From: a virus
DNA length: 57,901 nt
IMG/VR virus record: IMGVR_UViG_3300010042_000197
Span: 1 to 57,901 of that record
Strand: one strand, 5' to 3'
Below, one piece after another: positions 17,458 through 24,865 of the stretch; within the stretch, counting starts at the first letter, position 1, and each line of letters opens with the position of its first letter. The position numbers and the translations under genes were made by a program. The notes below the pieces were generated by a model, which saw nothing but the letters and a program-made list of their open reading frames with translations, made no database searches and was not told where the DNA came from.

Positions 17458-17973
17458 ATGTCGACGTATGACCCACGCGAAGCATTGCTGCTCATGGCCG
17501 ACGCGCAGGAGCGCGCCACGCCAGATGGCAAAGCAAGACACAACGGCGCGCTGAAGTTGTTGGAGTCGCTGCTGGAACTCAACGGGAAAAATGGCTTCAT
17601 CATCAATGCGGAGAACAGCACCGCAATCCGGATGTCGTATCCAACTCCCCAGCCACCACAGCGAAGAGCCGACGCGGTGCTCTCTTACATGGCGGGCGCC
17701 TTCATTGTTCGGCGGGACCAGACGAACAGCCCCGTCGAGGGGCTTACCTGGGATCATCGGAGCGGACAGTGGCAGGGCCCTCCACTGGGCGAGAAGGACG
17801 GCACGCCAGTGCGATGCTCGGCGCTGGCGGTTCTCGTGGGAGCAGCACTCGGGCTCCCCGACGCCGCCCTTAGAAACGCACTCGGCCCATCACCGGTTTC
17901 CCCTCAGGACTGGAGCAACACATTTGGGTCCGAGGTCATCCCAAGTGAGTCTCGCTGGGGGGATGACGAGTAG
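17458..17973 (+). CDS. cargo protein of unknown function
   Basis: 171 aa from an ATG preceded by GGAG. Soluble, mixed alpha/beta, no signal peptide and no motif recognised. It is plus-strand, against the direction of the tail genes on both sides, so it is a moron-like insertion. Confidence 0.7.
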   Translation: MSTYDPREALLLMADAQERATPDGKARHNGALKLLESLLELNGKNGFIINAENSTAIRMSYPTPQPPQRRADAVLSYMAGAFIVRRDQTNSPVEGLTWDHRSGQWQGPPLGEKDGTPVRCSALAVLVGAALGLPDAALRNALGPSPVSPQDWSNTFGSEVIPSESRWGDDE

Positions 17974-18061
17974 TTTCCGCAGTCCGAGAGGACGTCCGGG
18001 GCTCTCGACGACGAGTCCTCGGAGGACGAGGCTTCCGTCATCATCAGCCCCGGAGCATCCC

Positions 18062-18220
18062 GTGCCCGTCCCCGTTGCACTCCAGGCCACACCACAAGAG
18101 TTGGCCGCCATCACCGCTGCGGCGAAGGTCAGCTCGCTCCCAATGGAGCGTTTCATCGAGCATGCCGCCGTCGACGGCACCTCAATGGAACTGCGGGGCG
18201 TGATGAATCGCCCGACCTGA
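18062..18220 (+). CDS. small ribbon-helix-helix-like protein
   Basis: 52 aa from a GTG at 18062. A short beta strand is followed by two helices (TPQELAAITAAAKVSSLPMERFIEHAA), a pattern like RHH DNA-binding or antitoxin proteins. Its TGA shares one base with the next ATG (TGATG), implying coupling. The start is uncertain because the frame is open upstream. Confidence 0.45.
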   Translation: MPVPVALQATPQELAAITAAAKVSSLPMERFIEHAAVDGTSMELRGVMNRPT

Positions 18221-18402
18221 TGGCCAAGCCCCCGCACGTCGACATCGGCAACGCCGAATACGAGCAGGCCTCCCAAACAGCTCACCGATTGAATGTCCCT
18301 GTCGGGAGGTACGCCGTCCTGTCCGCGCTGCGCTACATTCGCATCATGCAGATGAGCCACTCGCCCGAGTCCGCTTGGCGGGGAGTCTCCCTGCCGGCCT
18401 GA
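18220..18402 (+). CDS. second small ribbon-helix-helix-like protein
   Basis: 60 aa. The layout is similar to its upstream neighbour (strand, then ASQTAHRLNVPVGRYAVLSALRYIR helices). It starts on the last base of the previous stop codon. Two tandem RHH-like genes could form a heteromeric regulator or an antitoxin pair that has lost its toxin; this is inference. Confidence 0.45.
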   Translation: MAKPPHVDIGNAEYEQASQTAHRLNVPVGRYAVLSALRYIRIMQMSHSPESAWRGVSLPA

Positions 18403-18432
18403 AGCATCACGGCCAGGTACCCCAACAATCCA

Positions 18433-19056
18433 TCATGACTGCGAGTCCCTCACCGGCTCCGACAATGCCCGCTCGATGGGCCACCCCAACCTGAGCCGGT
18501 CGTAGACGGTTGCCCTCTTCCGACCAAGACGCTCACACCACTCCAGGACGGTCAGCGTCACTCCTTCAAGAGTGACACGCCTGTTGGAGCGCTTGTTTAG
18601 ACTCTGCTCTCGGAGGCTAGCCCAGCGGCAGTTCTCCGGCGCGTAGGGGCCGTCGTTGTCGATGCGGTCGAGCGTTGTACCAGGCGGACGCTCGCCCATG
18701 TCCGCCAGGAAGTTCTCGAAGGAGCGCCACCGCTCGCACACGGTGATGCCGCGCGCTCCATACTTCACATAGCCCGGGTACTTCGGGTTCGTACAGCGCG
18801 TGAGCAGCGACTTCCAGGTCCGGTGGGTGGGGGAGCCCGCCCGACCATGGGTACGGTTCCGCGTCGCAAGTTGCTCACGCCGCAGACACCCGCATGACGA
18901 GGTGTGCCCGCGCTGAAGATTGGCCGCGGCTACCGCCTTCATCGAGCCACAGGCACACCTGCACCACCGCCGCACCGTCCTTCCCGTCTTCGGAGATTCC
19001 TCCACCACCACGAAGCGACCGAATGTCCGCCCAGTGAGGTTAATCTTGCACGGCAT
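18433..19056 (-). CDS. HNH-type homing endonuclease-like protein
   Basis: 207 aa from an ATG preceded by GAGAGAGGG. An N-terminal zinc-finger-like region (CRCACGS, then CGC) is followed by the core typical of phage HNH/AP2-associated nucleases (YGARGITVCERWRSFENFL, then TTLDRIDNDGPYAPENCRWA), then a C-terminal HTH-like region (LEWCERLGRKRATVYDRL) of NUMOD type. It sits 15 nt after the stop of tail gene L and is probably a free-standing homing endonuclease inserted in the tail operon. Confidence 0.85.
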   Translation of the reverse strand: MPCKINLTGRTFGRFVVVEESPKTGRTVRRWCRCACGSMKAVAAANLQRGHTSSCGCLRREQLATRNRTHGRAGSPTHRTWKSLLTRCTNPKYPGYVKYGARGITVCERWRSFENFLADMGERPPGTTLDRIDNDGPYAPENCRWASLREQSLNKRSNRRVTLEGVTLTVLEWCERLGRKRATVYDRLRLGWPIERALSEPVRDSQS

Positions 19057-19071
19057 CGAGTCCGCCCTCTC

Positions 19072-19767
19072 TCACCTGAGAAGTCCACAACCGGGAAAGC
19101 CTCCGAAGGGGAGAACAGCCGTCTGCCCGAAGCGCGCCTTGCAGCTTGAGAGGCGCTTGCCACACCTGTCCTGGGCCGGGTCCGACGTCGGCGTGTCGTC
19201 CGCCTTCGCGGCGGGTGGCCCCGCGTACCCGCACCCCTCGCCCCGGTACTGCCAGCCGCACATCTGGGTGATGACGCGCAGGGGAATCCGGACAGCCTCC
19301 AGGTCACACCGGGCCGCGAGGGTGAACTCGATGAGGTGCTTGTTCTCCGTCGTCTTCGCGTCCACGACGAACTCGTCGTCCGGGAAGCCCTCCGATGGGC
19401 TCGCGGTGGGGTTGACGCCGCCGGGGAAGTTCACCGCGTCCAGGTAGCGGACGAAGGTGCGCTTGCGGATGACGCGCGCGCCCAGCAGGTCGTTGCAGTC
19501 CCGCGCGAGGGCGCCCAGCGTGCCCTGCAGGTTGGCCATGGTGAGAGTGGGCCGGGGGAAGCGCCCGGTGCCCGACTTCTCGAAGCCGCGGGCCTGCACG
19601 GGCCAGGGCTGGTAGGAGGCGCCCTGCCACACCACGGGCCCGCCCAGGCCGTTGGTGCCCGCGTGGAAGTGGCTGATGCCGCCTCCGGGGATGGACGACG
19701 CGTCCAGGACGAAGAGCTCCACCAGGGCACCTGGCTCCAGCTTCTGGATGTCCTCGGCGATGCTCAC
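19072..19767 (-). CDS. L: minor tail protein L (iron-sulfur tail tip protein)
   Basis: 231 aa from a GTG at 19767. It matches the lambda L layout: a beta-rich N-terminal domain (EPGALVELFVLDAS), a PRPTLTMANLQG strand, then a Cys-rich C-terminal domain with CGWQYRGEGCGY, DRCGKRLSSCKARF and FGGFPGC. In gpL the conserved Cys residues of this domain bind an iron-sulfur cluster. L lies between the tape measure and K/I/J and forms part of the tail tip. HNH and cargo genes now separate it from K. Confidence 0.93.
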   Translation of the reverse strand: MSIAEDIQKLEPGALVELFVLDASSIPGGGISHFHAGTNGLGGPVVWQGASYQPWPVQARGFEKSGTGRFPRPTLTMANLQGTLGALARDCNDLLGARVIRKRTFVRYLDAVNFPGGVNPTASPSEGFPDDEFVVDAKTTENKHLIEFTLAARCDLEAVRIPLRVITQMCGWQYRGEGCGYAGPPAAKADDTPTSDPAQDRCGKRLSSCKARFGQTAVLPFGGFPGCGLLR

Positions 19768-19884
19768 GGGTGGTCCCCGGGACTGGGCCCCGTGGGCAGG
19801 ACGTCAACGCGTGACTGAGCGGCGGCAGCAGGGGCATGGCGGTGCATGTCCCCTGTCTTCGCCCTCGGCGTGGACGTCGTCCGC

Positions 19885-20232
19885 TCACCCCACCTGTGAG
19901 AGCTGCGCGCCCTCGGCCGACCGAGAGGCAGCCACCGCAGCATCGGCAGCCCGGCGCGTGTTGGCCTCGATGGCCACGCTACACAGCGCCGACTGCGCCT
20001 GGAGCTGGAGCGCGAAGGCGCGGCTTCTCGCCATGGCGACGCCGATGATGGCCAGGAGAATCCCTCCAACGACGGCCAGGGTGGGCCCCGCATTGTTCCC
20101 ACCGACAGCGTATCCAACGAGCGCTCCCACAGCGAAGCCAGCGAGGCCACCGCGCACAACAAGTCCCTTCGCTTGCGCGTAGAGGGCCTCGGCGTGCGTC
20201 TGGATGATGTTCGGGTCGTAGTGGACAGGCAT
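19885..20232 (-). CDS. small glycine-zipper membrane protein
   Basis: 115 aa from an ATG preceded by GGGGGA. Two hydrophobic helices rich in Gly (AGFAVGALVGYAVGG and LAVVGGILLAIIGVAM) are followed by an Ala-rich helix. It is placed between tail genes M and L. It could be a cargo membrane protein active during infection (exclusion or holin-like); no family is certain. Confidence 0.68.
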   Translation of the reverse strand: MPVHYDPNIIQTHAEALYAQAKGLVVRGGLAGFAVGALVGYAVGGNNAGPTLAVVGGILLAIIGVAMARSRAFALQLQAQSALCSVAIEANTRRAADAAVAASRSAEGAQLSQVG

Positions 20233-20413
20233 GTCATTCCCCCAAGGGTTGAGCGCTGCGCTCGCAGGCTGACGCACCCTCGCATAGCAAGGCGCGCCGT
20301 GTAAGCGAGGCAACCACCACCCCCCCGGGTAGGCCATACCACCCGCGAGGTATTCCATTGGGACGAGCGACGGGCCTGGGGCAGAGCGGCGGCGCTGTGT
20401 CTGTCCGCAACCG

Positions 20414-21001
20414 CTACCCCGCCACTTCCTGGAACTCCGCGCTGACGTCGTGGGAGTTGAAGCCCTTCACAGTGGACGACCAGCTCTCGCAGACGACGCG
20501 CGCCACACGCTCGCCGTTGGCCGTGAAGGAGAGCGCCGCGCTAGGCGCTGGGGCAGCGGTGAAGGTGACGAGTCCGGAACTGGAAAGCACGTAGTCCACG
20601 CCCGCGGATAGGAGCACCCCGTTCCGGTACACCTGCGGAGGTGCCGTCCAGCCAGTCGCCGGCACCCTCTCGCCGGGCACTTCGGGCGCCACGGGCCGCT
20701 CGAGGAGGTACTGCGTACGCGCGCCATCGCCGGTGCCCAGCGGGAAGCCGGTGACGTCCCAGGCGCTGGACGGCACGACGAACTCGAAGGACTCCACGCC
20801 CCTGCGCGCAAGGAGAAAGGCCTCGATGGCGTCGGCCTCCTTCTTCCGGCGGGCGTTGAACTGAAGAGCCCATCGAGGGAGGACGGTCCGCATCCCATCC
20901 TCCGAGCGCTGGGCGTAGCCATCACCGAACTGGGCCTTCAGGACGCGCGGCTGGGTTTGTTGCTGGGCGCCGTAGTCCGGCGTGAAGTAGAAGGTCTCCA
21001 T
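20414..21001 (-). CDS. M: minor tail protein M with an inserted domain
   Basis: 195 aa from an ATG at 21001; a GTG at 21037 is possible. The N-terminal part has the lambda M motif (LKAQFGDGYAQRSEDGM) and the LARRGVESFEF strand, and the protein ends in VSAEFQEVAG like the FSAEF end of gpM. Between these (about residues 90-165) is an extra beta-rich segment with an LPATGWTAPPQVYRNG-type strand set not found in the 109-aa lambda M; similar insertions occur in DUF2460-type tail proteins. It acts in tail-tip assembly between the tape measure and L. Confidence 0.85.
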   Translation of the reverse strand: METFYFTPDYGAQQQTQPRVLKAQFGDGYAQRSEDGMRTVLPRWALQFNARRKKEADAIEAFLLARRGVESFEFVVPSSAWDVTGFPLGTGDGARTQYLLERPVAPEVPGERVPATGWTAPPQVYRNGVLLSAGVDYVLSSSGLVTFTAAPAPSAALSFTANGERVARVVCESWSSTVKGFNSHDVSAEFQEVAG

Positions 21002-21060
21002 GCCCTGATCGTCAAAGCCCAGGAGGACGTCGTCCACGACGACGCATTGCGTCGCAGCGG

Positions 21061-21553
21061 CTACATCCTCTCAGGGCATGGACCGAACGATGCGAGCAGC
21101 TTGCCGAGGAGAGCCTTGTCGTCGCTCTCCCACGTTCTCTCGGTGCTCTTGTTGAGCCCCGAGAGAGACTTGTTTACGCTCTCCTCATACCGATAGGTCG
21201 CCACCCGATCCCCCGGAGTAGGCTGCGACCTGCTCGGCTGACCATCACGCCTGAAGCTTCCCTTCTCCCATCCACGCGGAGTCAGGTGGTACTCCGTCCA
21301 CTCATCGCCAAGTCCCATGTGCCCAATCATCGCGCACATCTTGGTGCGCACGCCATTAGCACACGAGCATTCAAGAGTCTGCTGGCGGCGGCGTCCCGCC
21401 GAAGGGCACCGAGTATGTCTGGACCTCATGCACAGGATGTCCCTCGCCCGCGCCGTCGGGCAGCCACGCCGCACAGGTGACACACCGGTGGACGGCGAGC
21501 CCACCCGCGAGCACCTGCGCGGCCAGCTCGGCGTGAACGAGGAGAAGGTCCAA
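21061..21553 (-). pseudogene. frameshifted myxobacterial cargo gene
   Basis: Two minus-strand frames read as parts of one protein. The upstream part (TTG at 21553, stop at 21371) contains HRCVTCAAW, a CxxC pair. The downstream part (about 21400 to 21061) has LECSCANG and a WTEYHLTPRGWEKGSF segment ending GPCPERM, a pattern I associate with small myxobacterial proteins. The shift lies near 21371-21400. Either the gene is broken or the sequence has an indel. Confidence 0.5.
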
Positions 21554-21617
21554 AGTGCCCCGATGGCGCGCTCCTCCACCGCAAGCGCGCCATCGGAAAC
21601 CGAGTCACATCAAGCTG

Positions 21618-22211
21618 TCACGCGGCCCTACGGCTCTCGTTCGGCAGATACCCCCAGCGCCGTTGGTAGTCGAACGGCCGCCCGTGACGGAAGATGCCGC
21701 CCGACGTCGCCTCGATAAGGAACCACCCCAGGTGGTCGAGCCCCTCGACCCATGCGTGCTCCCCCCACCCGCGCTCCGTCCACATCTGCCCAATTGTGAG
21801 TTCAGCGGTGACGCCACGCGCAGTCAGAAGCGAGAGCACCACAAGAGCGAAGTCTTCGCAGTCCCCGACGCCACCGCGCAGGGTCTCAGCCGGGGAGCGC
21901 CAGTAGTCCCAACTGCCACCAGGATCGAGCCTGTAGGCGAACTTCCCGGATCTGTAATGCTCAACCAGCCATTGCGCGACCCGCTCGGGAAGGGGGGCCG
22001 CCCACGGTGACTCGTGACGGGGCAAGAGGTGTTGAACTTCCCACGGCCTCACCAGCTCTTGAACAGCACGGTTCTGGTTGACGAACGACGGTTTCATACG
22101 AACGACGGACGGCGAAAAGAGCCTTCGCAACATGTCAGCGATCTCGATGCCCTCGTTGAGGGCGCAAGGTGAGAACAAGCTGCGGCAGGAAGCGATGGCC
22201 GCCTCTGGCAT
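21618..22211 (-). CDS. transglutaminase-like cysteine peptidase
   Basis: 197 aa; an ATG at 22133 (171 aa) is an alternative start. The transglutaminase-like fold is indicated by a Cys in GGVGDCEDFALVVL, a His in GEHAWVEG and an acidic residue in FLIEATSG, in the correct order and spacing for a Cys-His-Glu/Asp triad. No signal peptide. It is located in the tail operon between the tape measure and M, so it may modify a virion component or be independent cargo. Confidence 0.78.
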   Translation of the reverse strand: MPEAAIASCRSLFSPCALNEGIEIADMLRRLFSPSVVRMKPSFVNQNRAVQELVRPWEVQHLLPRHESPWAAPLPERVAQWLVEHYRSGKFAYRLDPGGSWDYWRSPAETLRGGVGDCEDFALVVLSLLTARGVTAELTIGQMWTERGWGEHAWVEGLDHLGWFLIEATSGGIFRHGRPFDYQRRWGYLPNESRRAA

Positions 22212-22606
22212 GCCGCAGCGAACGACGCAGGTTTAGGGCACCGGCACCCCATTCGGGACACCGGAACCACACATGAAGGGCGACGATGTGGCCTACGTAC
22301 TCACGTTCATTCTGGCCTCCAGACAGCGAAGGCCCGCTCTCAACCCCGCGCCGTATAGGACAACCCGCTTCAAAAATCCGGGCTGTTGCTTGACGGCAAT
22401 AGAGGTTCGGCTCTATTACGCAGATTAGCGTGTCGCGTATGAACCTGTTAGCTGAGAAGCGGGCATGGTTTGCGCCAAGAGGCCCCATGGTGGTGAGACA
22501 CCATGGGGTACCTCGGTGGAACGGCTTCCTCTAGATACTATCAGGGACCGTTTCACAAACGCGCAGCCTTGTCAAGCATTAAGCGCGGTTGGCTTCACTA
22601 CGCGTT
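22212..22606. other. intergenic region with a perfect hairpin
   Basis: No gene supported. Positions 22483-22508 form a perfect 10-bp inverted repeat (CCCCATGGTG) around a 6-nt loop without a U-tract. The sequence is less GC-rich than the structural genes. It probably holds the promoter or leader of the transglutaminase-like gene. Confidence 0.45.
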
Positions 22607-22795
22607 CTAGTGTCTGGCTCCGTTCCCGCGCGGCACATGTAAGCCCCGGACGGGCAGGTGGCACTTCCCCTCGTGCTGCACCGACGCGTCTGGGCAGTCC
22701 GGCGCCTTCGCCGCCAACTCCGCCCAGCACGCCTTGCGGATGGCGACGTAGCCTTTGCCGCACGGCGGGGTGTCGGCCGGCCCGACCCTCAGCAC
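22607..22795 (-). pseudogene. remnant of a Cys-rich myxobacterial protein
   Basis: 62-aa frame that opens right after an in-frame TAA. It carries PPCGKGYVAIRKACWAEL and a later HEGKCHLPV, a four-Cys C-terminal motif I recall from the tails of larger myxobacterial proteins linked to protein kinases. The N-terminal part is missing, so it is most likely a fragment left by an insertion. Confidence 0.4.
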
Positions 22796-22815
22796 TACTT
22801 AGGGTCGGAGCACCA

Positions 22816-22842
22816 AAGGGTCTCAGTATTACTGAGACCCTT
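22816..22842 (-). terminator. hairpin after the P63C gene
   Basis: A 27-nt near-perfect palindrome: 13-base arms 22816-22828 and 22830-22842 are exact complements around a single central T, so a stem of 11 or so with a tight loop. It is placed 8 nt after the P63C gene stop. On the minus strand it is followed by a short T-run, as in intrinsic terminators. Confidence 0.65.
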
Positions 22843-22849
22843 CGCGGGC

Positions 22850-23761
22850 TCACGCGCGCATGGGCTGGCCGGGAGCGGTGCCACGGAGCTGGTCGGTCCA
22901 GTCCAGTTGGAGTGGCGTGTTCTTGAAGACGTGCGCGAACCTGCCCCGGAAGTCCCACATGCTGTGGCATGTCTTCATGACGCCGATGACTTGCCAGAGG
23001 TGCTTCACGAGCCTGTCCTTCCCGTACTCGGCCAGCCACTGGTGGTGGTTCTTGCGGAAGCGGGGGTTGGGGTTGATTTCGCGCAGCTTGTTCCCCACGT
23101 CCTTGTCCATCGCGTCGTAGATGAAGGCCATCACGTACTTGCCCCACCGCAGTGGCCGCACCTTCGGTGCCTCGTCGAGTCCCTCCAGGCGCGCCATTTC
23201 CTCCCAGAAGTCGTCGGGGAACATCTTGTCCCACTCGCGCATGTCGCCGGAGATGTACGCGTCGAGCTTGCGCTGCATGGCATCTGCGGCGCGCTCCTTC
23301 TGGTAGCCAGTCGCCTCGTCGACGAGTGCGATGATGCCCAGGTTGGCGAAGGCACTCAGAAGGCGTCCGGCCTGCTGGCCTATGTGCTCCTGCTGCTTCT
23401 GGAGACGTCTTTCTGCCATCGCCACCACGACGGCTCCGCAGATGGCGGCCAGGGCCGTGGCCTCGTACCCACTTCCTGCCGGCCCACCGTCCTTCGGGAT
23501 GAAGGGAATCGGCACTTCGATCCGCGCCGCCAACGCCTCGGAAACAAAGGGCTTTATCCGCTTCTGGCCGACGAAACGGCCCAAACGATCCGCACCCCCC
23601 TTCGCGCTACTTCCGAAGGACATTCCGAGCGCCGTCAACACCTGGCCCTGCGAGAGCACTCGAGTCCCGTCACTCAGGACGTGGCAGGCCAGCTCAGCAC
23701 CGCCAACGCGGAGAACACCGGAGTGGGTGGCTCTGAGGGGCGGGGCGATGCAGTTCGTCAT
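22850..23761 (-). CDS. P63C-domain phage regulatory protein
   Basis: 303 aa from an ATG at 23761. The N-terminal half has a short DNA-binding-like region (TRVLSQGQVLTALGMS). The C-terminal half has the P63C signature (DEATGYQKERAADAMQRKL, then REWDKMFPDDFWEEMARLEG). P63C domains occur in phage antirepressor-like proteins. The gene lies between the tape measure and M, an unusual place for an early regulator, and has its own terminator hairpin. It may therefore be a transferred antirepressor-like cargo gene. Confidence 0.85.
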   Translation of the reverse strand: MTNCIAPPLRATHSGVLRVGGAELACHVLSDGTRVLSQGQVLTALGMSFGSSAKGGADRLGRFVGQKRIKPFVSEALAARIEVPIPFIPKDGGPAGSGYEATALAAICGAVVVAMAERRLQKQQEHIGQQAGRLLSAFANLGIIALVDEATGYQKERAADAMQRKLDAYISGDMREWDKMFPDDFWEEMARLEGLDEAPKVRPLRWGKYVMAFIYDAMDKDVGNKLREINPNPRFRKNHHQWLAEYGKDRLVKHLWQVIGVMKTCHSMWDFRGRFAHVFKNTPLQLDWTDQLRGTAPGQPMRA

Positions 23762-23926
23762 GCGGGCTCCTGGGCGGCTGGGATGGGGCCAGCGGAGGGC
23801 GTGCCTCCGGGCCGTACCCGCATACCAGTCAAGTCTGACATGCCTAGGACACCCGCTAGGTTGCCGGATGTACGACTACGTCACACCTCGTTGACCGCCA
23901 CACGGACAGTGCGGGAGTCTGGTGGG

Positions 23927-24679
23927 ATGCGACATCTCATCGCCTTGGTCCTCGCGCTGCTAGCGGCGCGGTCGAATGCGGCCGCCCCCAAGCCGGAGGC
24001 GCCACCCCTGTTCGTCAACATCCCTGCGGTGGCAGAGAACGCGTGGCTGACGATGGACTGTACGGGGACTGGCAGCCTCCAGACGGTTCGCTGTCGGTTC
24101 ACTCAAATCCGCGTTCATCGCAAGAGCCCGGAAGAGGTCGCTGCGGCCGTTGCGGCGGCGAAGGCCGAGTTTCAGTCGAAACCCGATGAGCCTAACAAAC
24201 TCCTTGAGGAGGTCTGCTCTGAGTGGAACATCATCGGTGACGGCTATCTGACGGGGACAGAGGAATGGAGCGCCGCACGTCAGCGCACTCGTGCCCTTGC
24301 CATCCAACGGATAGCCAAGATGTGCGGCTGTCCCGATGATGCATGCAGGCTTGACTACTTTCTTACCGAGGTGGAGGACGCGGCGAAGGCCTGCCGAATA
24401 ATTTCAACTCAATTCGAGGCGACGCTAAAGCGTGTCGGCAAGAACAAATGGATCAACGAGCCGAAGCCCGTGGGTGCGTGCAATGCGGTGACGGCCATGG
24501 TGGCCGAGAAGGCCGAGGACAATTCGTGGACGTTCACCCAGACCCGCCTGACGGTGGACACAGAGATTCCGCTCTGCGTTGGCATGGCACGGAACGTGAA
24601 CCAACCGTTCGTTTTCAAGACAGATCCGAACGTCGACATCTCGCTCGACTGTTCGACAATCCGGGCCGACATTCTTTAG
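23927..24679 (+). CDS. secreted protein of unknown function
   Basis: 250 aa from an ATG preceded by GGAG. It has a cleavable signal peptide (LIALVLALLAARSNA) and eight or more Cys in the mature part (including MCGCPDDAC), consistent with a disulfide-stabilised periplasmic protein. No family recognised. Plus-strand cargo between P63C and the tape measure. Confidence 0.72.
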   Translation: MRHLIALVLALLAARSNAAAPKPEAPPLFVNIPAVAENAWLTMDCTGTGSLQTVRCRFTQIRVHRKSPEEVAAAVAAAKAEFQSKPDEPNKLLEEVCSEWNIIGDGYLTGTEEWSAARQRTRALAIQRIAKMCGCPDDACRLDYFLTEVEDAAKACRIISTQFEATLKRVGKNKWINEPKPVGACNAVTAMVAEKAEDNSWTFTQTRLTVDTEIPLCVGMARNVNQPFVFKTDPNVDISLDCSTIRADIL

Positions 24680-24719
24680 TTGGGCTGAATTGAGCACAGC
24701 CAGCCCACGCGATCCGACC

Positions 24720-24797
24720 TCATGGCGTCGCATCTCCATGCTGGGCCACCATGGCGCGCCGCCTGTTCGCGTACTCCGGACTCGACTGAGCGAGCAT
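24720..24797 (-). CDS. very short ORF after the tape measure
   Basis: 25-codon ATG frame; the same frame is open upstream into the tape-measure 3' end and reads protein-like (FFDVRAGRALQDYMLAQSS). There is no SD. It may be a truncated gene or a non-coding coincidence. Confidence 0.22.
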   Translation of the reverse strand: MLAQSSPEYANRRRAMVAQHGDATP

Positions 24798-24865
24798 GTA
24801 GTCCTGGAGGGCGCGCCCGGCCCTGACATCAAAAAAGCGACCGACTGACTTGCAAGACTTTACAG

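Noticed and set aside
24680-24719. TGGGCTG / CAGCCCA inverted repeat as terminator
   Set aside because: Short 7-bp stem with a long loop and no U-tract; too weak to call.
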